6,025 nucleotides of DNA, taken from positions 1 through 6,025 of the forward strand of contig JASHSH010000336.1 of the NCBI GenBank assembly GCA_030040955.1, in the 5' to 3' direction. The notes beneath the pieces are model-generated. The model was not told the DNA's origin. It made no database searches and was given only the letters and a program-made list of their open reading frames with translations. Shown here piece after piece: positions 1 to 6,025 of the stretch (the first letter of the stretch is position 1; each line of letters opens with the position of its first letter). The position numbers and the translations under genes were made by a program. The stretch is from Rhodospirillales bacterium. GTDB lineage: Bacteria > Pseudomonadota > Alphaproteobacteria > Rhodospirillales > Magnetospirillaceae.

Positions 1-402
1 GTCGGGTTCGACCGGGAGCACGCCAACGGCTATCTCATGCTTGGCGACTCTCGATGGGCCTCGCTAGAAGTTGGCAAAGACTATGATCTCGACGTTGAGT
101 TCGACAATGTTGCCCCGTGGCACGGAACTGCACGCGCGATCGCAATGCGGAAGAGCACGGTGCTGATGCTGACATTTACTGATGCCATGGTACTAGACGA
201 GATGATGCATAAGCAGGCAATGACCGTGCATTATAACGGTAAAGTGGTTGCCGCCCTTAATCTGAGCGGTAGCTATTTGGCGGTGTCCGAGCTTCTCAAC
301 TGCCAGAGTAAAGTCGAAGAGGTACGCTCGTCAAAAGGCTCCACGGAACACGACCCATTTAGTGCGCCCCCAAAGCCGTCGAACGACCCCTTCAAGCAAT
401 GA
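1..402 (+). CDS. C-terminal part of an uncharacterised, possibly exported protein (5' end outside window)
   Basis: The frame is open from the first base of the window, so the true start lies upstream; 133 residues are visible and the first internal Met (at 37) is probably not the start. I do not recognise a named domain. The visible part reads as alternating beta-strand-like stretches, with a WASLEVGKDYDL segment followed by FDNVAPWHGTARA, one cysteine near the end (ELLNCQ), and a polar, proline-rich tail in which DPF occurs twice (DPFSAPPKP and NDPFKQ). The pattern resembles small, often secreted hypothetical proteins of alphaproteobacteria whose N-terminal signal peptide would lie outside this window; that resemblance is from memory and the export is inferred. 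Codon use is much less GC-biased than in the rest of the window (many TAT, GAT, AAT, AAA codons), consistent with accessory or transferred DNA. No terminator is visible after the stop. Confidence 0.62.
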   Translation, partial: VGFDREHANGYLMLGDSRWASLEVGKDYDLDVEFDNVAPWHGTARAIAMRKSTVLMLTFTDAMVLDEMMHKQAMTVHYNGKVVAALNLSGSYLAVSELLNCQSKVEEVRSSKGSTEHDPFSAPPKPSNDPFKQ

Positions 403-550
403 CCATGCAACGTGCGCCCGAATCAGTGTTTTTGCCGGAAGATAGATTTTTCAGCAGGATGGGAAACTTTAACGCTGTCAATCTGCTAAGCGATGGTAGG
501 CGTCGCTGTAACCGAAACCGAGAATTCCGCAGCAAGCAGTTTGTAACGCC
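403..550. other. Intergenic gap, low GC, no gene recognised
   Basis: This gap between two genes whose 3' ends face each other holds no convincing coding frame. It includes A/T-rich patches (around 426-452) in otherwise GC-rich DNA. A 6-base inverted repeat (AGGCGT at 498-503, ACGCCT at 546-551) is too widely spaced to call a terminator. The shift from low-GC to high-GC DNA falls at its right edge. Confidence 0.5.
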
Positions 551-775
551 TCAGGCCTCGATCAGGCCGAGGCGCTGCTCGATGCGTTCGAGGCGTGTCT
601 CGATACGATCAATCCGCAGGGATTGGCCCGCGAAGTCGCTGTGCAGGCCGGCCATGCCGGCCTCCAATGAAGTGATGCGGCGCTTGATGTCGCGTACATC
701 GTCGCGGGTCGCGCCCGCGTCGGCGCGAAGCGCGCGCAGATGTTCGAGAACGATGCCGTCGGGCTCGTTCGCCAT
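551..775 (-). CDS. Small coiled-coil protein, function unknown
   Basis: A 74-residue protein starting MANEPDG and ending GLIEA. It has no signal peptide, membrane segment or cysteine. Most of it should form an amphipathic helix: hydrophobic residues recur at heptad-like spacing (V9/L10, L13, L16, then V27, I30, I34, L37, M41, L44, and L53, I55, I58, L62, I65, L69, I72) among many Arg, Glu and Asp, so a dimeric or trimeric coiled coil is likely. I recall similar short proteins, with the same MANEPD...LEHLRA opening, as common hypothetical proteins in alphaproteobacteria; no function is known to me. The ATG at 775 is chosen for that N-terminus and has a weak GAGAG ribosome-binding site seven bases upstream. 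It lies 50 bases downstream of tRNA-Val on the same strand with no terminator between, so it is probably transcribed from the tRNA promoter. The overlapping plus-strand frame is a shadow. Confidence 0.8.
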   Translation of the reverse strand: MANEPDGIVLEHLRALRADAGATRDDVRDIKRRITSLEAGMAGLHSDFAGQSLRIDRIETRLERIEQRLGLIEA

Positions 776-825
776 CCGCGTACTCTCGCGCTGTTCCGTT
801 GGTCGGTCAAACGGCGGGGCCCGGA

Positions 826-900
826 TGGTGGGCGCTACTGGGATTGAACCAGTGACCCCTGCCGTGTGAAGACAGTGCTCTCCCGCTGAGCTAAGCGCCC
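826..900 (-). tRNA. tRNA-Val (anticodon CAC), CCA encoded
   Basis: Reading the minus strand from 900, a full cloverleaf folds. The acceptor stem GGGCGCT pairs with AGCGCCC. The D stem GCTC/GAGC encloses an AGCGGGA loop. The anticodon stem CTGTC/GGCAG, with one T-G pair, encloses the loop TTCACAC. A five-base variable loop follows, then the T stem ACTGG/CCAGT with loop TTCAATC, discriminator A and an encoded CCA (826-828). The loop places CAC at positions 34-36 (plus-strand 866-868), which reads the valine codon GTG. This codon is frequent in the neighbouring high-GC genes. No intron or mismatch disrupts the fold. A strong promoter lies just upstream. The plus-strand reading of this tRNA gives the peptide GATGIEPVTPAV, a familiar artefact in wrongly annotated proteins. 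Confidence 0.97.
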
Positions 901-918
901 GTCATCGGGAAGGGCCGA

Positions 919-948
919 TTTATAGGAACCGCGCGGCGGGAGTGTCAA
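919..948 (-). promoter_or_regulatory. Sigma-70 promoter of tRNA-Val
   Basis: On the minus strand a perfect -35 hexamer TTGACA (948 to 943) is followed, after an 18-base spacer, by a -10 hexamer TATAAA (924 to 919). Transcription would start near 912, about a dozen bases before the mature tRNA 5' end at 900. The bases just after the -10 (TCGGCCC) are GC-rich, as in stable-RNA promoters under stringent control; that regulation is an inference. It is the clearest promoter in the window and probably also serves the coiled-coil gene downstream of the tRNA. Confidence 0.8.
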
Positions 949-1042
949 GCCGAGCGCCCGCCTGCTCTGCCCCGCCCATATCTCCGCGCCCGGCGTCCAT
1001 GGCACAATCGGGGCGCGGCGCGGCCTTGGCGCCGCGTCTGCT

Positions 1043-1049
1043 GGGAGGA
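1043..1049 (+). promoter_or_regulatory. Strong ribosome-binding site deciding the start at 1056
   Basis: GGGAGGA matches the anti-Shine-Dalgarno sequence closely, and its GGAGG core ends seven bases before the ATG. The same frame is open back to 942 with another ATG there, but only the 1056 start has this site and puts the signal peptide at the N-terminus. Confidence 0.75.
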
Positions 1050-1055
1050 ATATCG

Positions 1056-1604
1056 ATGCAACCCGCCGCCCCCGCCCGCCCGCGCGCTTTTCGTCCGCGC
1101 GCGATCCGCGCGCGCACCCACGCCCTCGCGGCCATCCTCGCGCTCGCTCTCGCCACGCAAACGGCCCGGGCCGACGGGCCGCTCACCGTCCACCGCATCC
1201 CCGCCGCGCTCGCCAACGAGGCGGTGGCGGCGGCGGTCGCCGCCTGCGTCAAGCAGGGCTATGTCGAGACCGCCGTCCTGGTCGACGCCGACGGCGTGCG
1301 CCAGGCCGTGCTGCGCGGCGACGGGGCCGGGCCGCACACCCTCGATTCCGCCTTCTTCAAGGCCTATACCGCGGTCACCTTCAAGGCCGAGACCACCGCC
1401 ACCATCGCGCGCGCCAAGGACAATCCCGCGCTCACCAACCTCGCCGCCAAGCTGCCCAATCTGGTGCTCGCCGGCGGGGGCGTGCCGATCAAGCTCGGCG
1501 ACGAGGTGGTCGGCGGCATCGGCGCCTCGGGCGCGCCGGGCGGCGATCTCGACGATGCTTGCGCCAAGGCCGGCATCGCCGCCATCGCCGACCGGCTGAA
1601 ATAG
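1056..1604 (+). CDS. Secreted GlcG/HbpS-like (haem-degrading domain family) protein
   Basis: The protein has 182 residues. The ATG at 1056 is chosen because GGGAGGA (1043-1049) sits at ideal spacing before it and because it opens a signal peptide. That peptide has an unusually long arginine-rich n-region (residues 1-20), a hydrophobic core at about 22-36, and a likely cut after ARA at 39. There is no twin-arginine motif, so Sec export to the periplasm is expected. The mature part matches the GlcG/HbpS fold: an N-terminal helix rich in alanine (49-64), a strand VLVDADG (74-80), the segment SAFFKAYTA (98-106), LAGGGVPI (138-145), and the glycine-rich GGIGASGAPGGDLDDACA (153-170). Members include Streptomyces HbpS, which binds haem, and GlcG of the glycolate locus; for most the role is unknown, so a haem function here is only possible. 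It precedes glmU by 118 bases and is divergent from the tRNA unit. Confidence 0.85.
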   Translation: MQPAAPARPRAFRPRAIRARTHALAAILALALATQTARADGPLTVHRIPAALANEAVAAAVAACVKQGYVETAVLVDADGVRQAVLRGDGAGPHTLDSAFFKAYTAVTFKAETTATIARAKDNPALTNLAAKLPNLVLAGGGVPIKLGDEVVGGIGASGAPGGDLDDACAKAGIAAIADRLK

Positions 1605-1722
1605 GCCGCGCCGGCCGCCTTCGCGCGCGGGACGGCCGCGCAATTCACCGCAACAAAGCGTGCATTGGCCTGCGCGCGGCCCTGTGGCAATTTGCCGCCG
1701 GTTCGCGAGGTTCGAGGCGGGA

Positions 1723-3087
1723 ATGGCGAAGCAGCGGTTGGCCGCGGTGGTGCTCGCGGCGGGCAAGGGCAAGCGGATGCGCTCGTCCCGGCCCAAGGCG
1801 CTGCACGCGCTCGCCGGACGTCCGCTGATCGGGCACGTGCTCGCCAGCCTCGCCACGCTGCGGCCCGAACGATCCGTGGTGGTGATCGGCCCCGGCATGG
1901 GCGAGCTCGCCCGCGCGGTCGCGCCGATCCCCTGCGCGATCCAGCGCATCCCCCTCGGCACCGGGCATGCGACCGCCCAGGCCGCCCGCGCGCTCGCCGG
2001 ATTCGCCGGCACGATCCTCGTGTTGTATGCCGACACGCCGCTGATCGAGGTGGCGACGCTTTCCCGCATGCTCGCCCGCCGCGCCGCGCCCGACCGTCCC
2101 TCGGTGGTGGTGCTCGGCTTCCGCCCGGCCGATCCCACCGGCTATGGAAGGCTGATCGAGGAGACGGGCGGGCCGCCCGGCGCGCTCGCCCGCATCGTCG
2201 AGGAGACAGACGCGACCGACGACGAGCGCGCGATCGGTCTGTGCAATTCCGGCGTGATGGCGGTCGATGCCGCGCATCTGTTCCGCCTGCTGCGCCAGGT
2301 CGGGCGCGACAACGCCAAGGGCGAGCAATATCTCACCGACATCGTCGCGCTCGCCCGCGCCGAGGGCCTCGGCTGCGCGATCGAGGAGGGCGCGGCCGAG
2401 GAGCTGCTGGGGATCAACTCGCGCGCGGAACTGGCCCGCGCCGAGGCGGCGATGCAGGGGCGCCTGCGCGAACGCGCGATGGAAGCGGGCGCGACGCTCG
2501 TCGATCCCGCCACCACCTATCTCTCCTGGGACACCCGGCTCGGACCCGACACGGTCGTCGGGCCCTGCAATTTCTTCGGCCCCGGCGTCGTGGTGGAGGC
2601 GGGCGCCGAGATCCGCCCCTTCTGCCATATCGAGGGCGCGCGCGTCGGCGCGGGCGCGGTGATCGGGCCGTTCGCGCGGCTCAGGCCCGGTGCCCGCATC
2701 GGCGCCGGCGCGCATATCGGCAATTTCGTCGAGGTCAAGCAGGCGCGCATCGGCAAGGGCGCCAAGGCCAATCATCTGACCTATATCGGCGATGCCAGCG
2801 TGGGCGAGGCGGCGAATATCGGCGCCGGCACCATCACCTGCAATTACGACGGCTTCGCCAAGCACCTGACCCGGATCGGCGCGCGCAGCTTCATCGGCTC
2901 GAACACCGCCCTGGTCGCGCCGGTGAAGGTGGGCGCGGGCGCGGTGGTGGGCGCGGGCTCGGTGATCGTGCGCAATGTGGGCGCGGATTCGATCGCGGTG
3001 GCGCGCGGCGAGCAGACCGAGCGCAAGGGCGCGGCGCGCGCGCTGCGGCGTCGCTACAAGGCGCGCGCGGCCAAGCGCAAGGGGTAG
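1723..3087 (+). CDS. glmU: Bifunctional UDP-GlcNAc pyrophosphorylase / glucosamine-1-phosphate N-acetyltransferase
   Basis: This enzyme makes the last two steps to UDP-GlcNAc: it acetylates glucosamine-1-phosphate with acetyl-CoA, then transfers UMP from UTP. It is cytoplasmic and acts as a trimer. It has 454 residues, normal for the family. The N-terminal uridylyltransferase domain (about 5-230) shows LAAGKGKRM (11-19), K25, GTGHA, the metal-binding Asp104 in YADTPLI, GYGRLIEE, NSGVMA, KGEQYLTDI and N232 in GINSR. The C-terminal left-handed beta-helix (about 250-435) carries R321, K339, H351 (the catalytic base in ANHLTY), Y354, N365, N374-Y375 and K380, with the same relative spacing as in the E. 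coli enzyme. It ends in a basic tail. The ATG at 1723 follows GAGG by five bases and starts MAKQRLAAVVLAAG; an earlier in-frame ATG at 1660 would add an atypical 21-residue extension. YADTP has Ala where many homologues have Gly, probably a lineage variant. Confidence 0.97.
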   Translation: MAKQRLAAVVLAAGKGKRMRSSRPKALHALAGRPLIGHVLASLATLRPERSVVVIGPGMGELARAVAPIPCAIQRIPLGTGHATAQAARALAGFAGTILVLYADTPLIEVATLSRMLARRAAPDRPSVVVLGFRPADPTGYGRLIEETGGPPGALARIVEETDATDDERAIGLCNSGVMAVDAAHLFRLLRQVGRDNAKGEQYLTDIVALARAEGLGCAIEEGAAEELLGINSRAELARAEAAMQGRLRERAMEAGATLVDPATTYLSWDTRLGPDTVVGPCNFFGPGVVVEAGAEIRPFCHIEGARVGAGAVIGPFARLRPGARIGAGAHIGNFVEVKQARIGKGAKANHLTYIGDASVGEAANIGAGTITCNYDGFAKHLTRIGARSFIGSNTALVAPVKVGAGAVVGAGSVIVRNVGADSIAVARGEQTERKGAARALRRRYKARAAKRKG

Positions 3088-3101
3088 CGGGGCCGGGCGC
3101 G

Positions 3102-4934
<1,833 letters not shown>

Positions 4935-4958
4935 GGGAGCGGCGCGAGTCGTCCGCTT

Positions 4959-5990
4959 TCATCCCGGCTTCAGCCGATAGTGACCGACGCCCCAGGCGTT
5001 CCCGCCGCCCGCGCCGAACAGGCCGGCGGTGGCGAGGAAGAACAGGCGCCAGCGGTTCACCCACAAGCCGACCTCGCGCCCATAGACCGACTCGAGTATC
5101 CCGGCGACCGCGTCCCGGTTGCGGTCGAAATTCGCCAGCCAGTCGAGCGCCGTGCGCCGATAGTGCAGCCCGCTCCACCACCATTGCGCCTCGACATCGA
5201 AGCCGCGGCACGACCGCGCCACCAGATCGCGGCTCGGCATCTGCCCGCCGGTGAAGAAGTGCCGCGCGATCCAGTCTCCGCCATCCGCGTGGTCGAAGCG
5301 ATACGGCACCGCGCGATGGCAGAACACGTGAATCAAGGCGCGGCCGTCGCGGGCGAGCCAGCTTCGCATGCGCGCGAACATGGAAGGCCAGTTGGCGAGG
5401 TGCTCGAACATCTCGATCGACAGGATGCGGTCGAAGCGGGCGCCGGGCTCGAACCGGTTGGCGTCGGCGGTGACGACTTCGAGATTGCCGAGGCCCCGCT
5501 CGGCCGCGCGGTATTCGATGTAGCGGCGCTGCGGCTCCGAATTGGAGACTGCAAGAATCCGCGAACGCGGCAGATTTTCGGCCAGCCATAGCGACATCGA
5601 ACCCCAGCCGCAGCCCAAGTCGAGGATGCGCTGCCCGTCCTCGACCGCGGCGTTCGCGGCGGTGGCGGCGAGCGCATCCTCCTCGGCCCGCGCCAGATCG
5701 GCCGCGGCGTCGCGGTACAGGCAGCAAGAATATTTCCGCCGGGGGCCGAGCACGAGCTCGAAGAACTCGGGCGGCAGCGCATAATGCTGCCGGTTGGCGG
5801 CCTCGGTGTGCTCGGCGATCGGCCGGTCCTCCATCGCCGCCGCGAACCGGGCCGTGGCCTCCGACGAGTCCCGCGCCGACAGCATTCGATTGGTGCGCGC
5901 GACCCGCGCGGCGATGCCGGCGCGGATCAGGAAATCGGGCAGCGGCGCGCGTTCGGCGAGCGAAGCCAGGCCGGACCGCATCCAATCCAT
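4959..5990 (-). CDS. SAM-dependent methyltransferase, cyclopropane-fatty-acid synthase / coclaurine N-methyltransferase-like
   Basis: The protein has 343 residues and no signal peptide. A short N-terminal helical region (1-60) precedes the conserved HYALPPEFFELVLG (69-82) and YSCC (87-90). The Rossmann-type methyltransferase core follows, with the SAM-binding LDLGCGWGS (123-131), VSNS (148-151), MFEH (194-197), H221 in LIHVFCHR and FFTGGQMPS (245-253). The C-terminus is WGVGHYRLKPG. C89 or C90, E196 and H221 fall where the CFA synthases hold their bicarbonate-binding Cys, Glu and His, so methyl transfer to a lipid double bond is possible. The CHR...FFTGGxMPS block, however, is also typical of the coclaurine N-methyltransferase-like branch. 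The substrate cannot be decided from sequence. The ATG at 5990 is chosen because it overlaps a stop in TGATG; the frame stays open to the window edge and no Shine-Dalgarno is seen, so a longer start is possible. It converges on glmS. Confidence 0.88.
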   Translation of the reverse strand: MDWMRSGLASLAERAPLPDFLIRAGIAARVARTNRMLSARDSSEATARFAAAMEDRPIAEHTEAANRQHYALPPEFFELVLGPRRKYSCCLYRDAAADLARAEEDALAATAANAAVEDGQRILDLGCGWGSMSLWLAENLPRSRILAVSNSEPQRRYIEYRAAERGLGNLEVVTADANRFEPGARFDRILSIEMFEHLANWPSMFARMRSWLARDGRALIHVFCHRAVPYRFDHADGGDWIARHFFTGGQMPSRDLVARSCRGFDVEAQWWWSGLHYRRTALDWLANFDRNRDAVAGILESVYGREVGLWVNRWRLFFLATAGLFGAGGGNAWGVGHYRLKPG

Positions 5991-6025
5991 CAGGACGCGC
6001 CGGGCGCGCGGCGCGGCGGCAGCGG
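5990..6025 (-). CDS. Possible 3' end of an upstream gene coupled to the methyltransferase
   Basis: On the minus strand a second frame enters from the window edge and ends at a TGA (5992 to 5990) that shares its A with the methyltransferase ATG. The visible codons read PLPPRRAPGAS then stop. Such one-base TGATG overlaps are common between translationally coupled operon genes, and the downstream ATG lacks its own ribosome-binding site, which fits. Only eleven codons are visible and nothing about function can be said; the match could be chance. Confidence 0.35.
   Translation of the reverse strand, partial: PLPPRRAPGAS

Noticed and set aside
555..573. Hairpin GCCTCG/CGAGGC at the 3' end of the coiled-coil gene
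   Set aside because: The stem lies within the last codons of the gene and no T tract follows on the minus strand, so it is not a convincing intrinsic terminator.
399..869. Plus-strand open frame of 156 codons ending in GATGIEPVTPAV
   Set aside because: It crosses a low-GC gap, runs antisense to the coiled-coil gene and ends inside the tRNA. The tail is the well-known translation of a tRNA T-arm and anticodon region, and the sequence is Arg/Ser-rich with no domain character.
1612..1638. GC-rich stem (CGGCCG at 1612-1617 and 1633-1638) just after the GlcG/HbpS-like gene
   Set aside because: It could fold, but it has a bulge and no following T tract, and such self-complementary GC words are frequent here. 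It is not strong enough to call a terminator.
1660..1722. Upstream in-frame ATG that would extend GlmU by 21 residues
   Set aside because: The extension is unlike the family N-terminus. The ATG at 1723 has a GAGG site at good spacing and begins directly before the conserved LAAGKGKRM motif.
945..2138. 397-codon minus-strand frame opposite the GlcG/HbpS-like gene and the start of glmU
   Set aside because: It runs across two real genes and their spacer and has low-complexity composition, so it is an effect of high GC.
1645..2865. 406-codon minus-strand frame opposite glmU
   Set aside because: It is a shadow of glmU with Arg/Ala/Gly/Asp-rich low-information sequence and no ribosome-binding or domain evidence.
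3088..3101. Possible glmS ribozyme or other leader RNA before glmS
   Set aside because: The gap to glmU is only 14 bases, too short for a glmS ribozyme, which is also mainly a Gram-positive feature.

Overview
The window is high-GC bacterial DNA, about 70% in the line sampled within glmU. It most resembles an alphaproteobacterium, and Sphingomonadales is my best but unproven guess. The basis is the strong G/C bias at third codon positions, the style of the GlmU and GlmS proteins, a small coiled-coil protein of a type I associate with alphaproteobacteria, and the CFA/coclaurine-methyltransferase-like enzyme. No database search was possible.

Layout. Positions 1-402 hold the 3' part of an uncharacterised, possibly exported protein in clearly lower-GC DNA (hand count 288 G+C in 540 bases, about 53%). 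Positions 403-550 are a non-coding gap of the same composition. The high-GC background then begins with a minus-strand unit: a consensus sigma-70 promoter (919-948), tRNA-Val(CAC) with an encoded CCA (826-900), and 50 bases further on a 74-residue coiled-coil protein (551-775), probably read as one transcript. Divergent from this, on the plus strand, are a secreted GlcG/HbpS-like protein (1056-1604), then glmU (1723-3087) and glmS (3102-4934). GlmU and GlmS lie 14 bases apart and look like an operon. Converging on glmS with 24 bases between stop codons is a minus-strand methyltransferase of the cyclopropane-fatty-acid-synthase family (4959-5990). Its start overlaps, in a TGATG, the end of a further minus-strand frame that runs out of the window.

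How the genes work together. GlmS makes glucosamine-6-phosphate from fructose-6-phosphate and glutamine. GlmM, not in this window, isomerises it. GlmU acetylates and uridylylates it to UDP-GlcNAc for peptidoglycan and lipopolysaccharide. Both enzymes appear intact with all the catalytic residues I could check. The other genes have no obvious link to this pathway.

No new multi-gene system is evident. The points most worth a second look are the composition break at about 545 near a tRNA gene, the apparent tRNA/mini-protein co-transcript, and the unassigned substrate of the methyltransferase. Because of the high GC, many long open frames overlap the real genes, including a 603-codon frame antisense to glmS and a 1089-codon frame running through glmU into glmS. 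These are treated as shadows.
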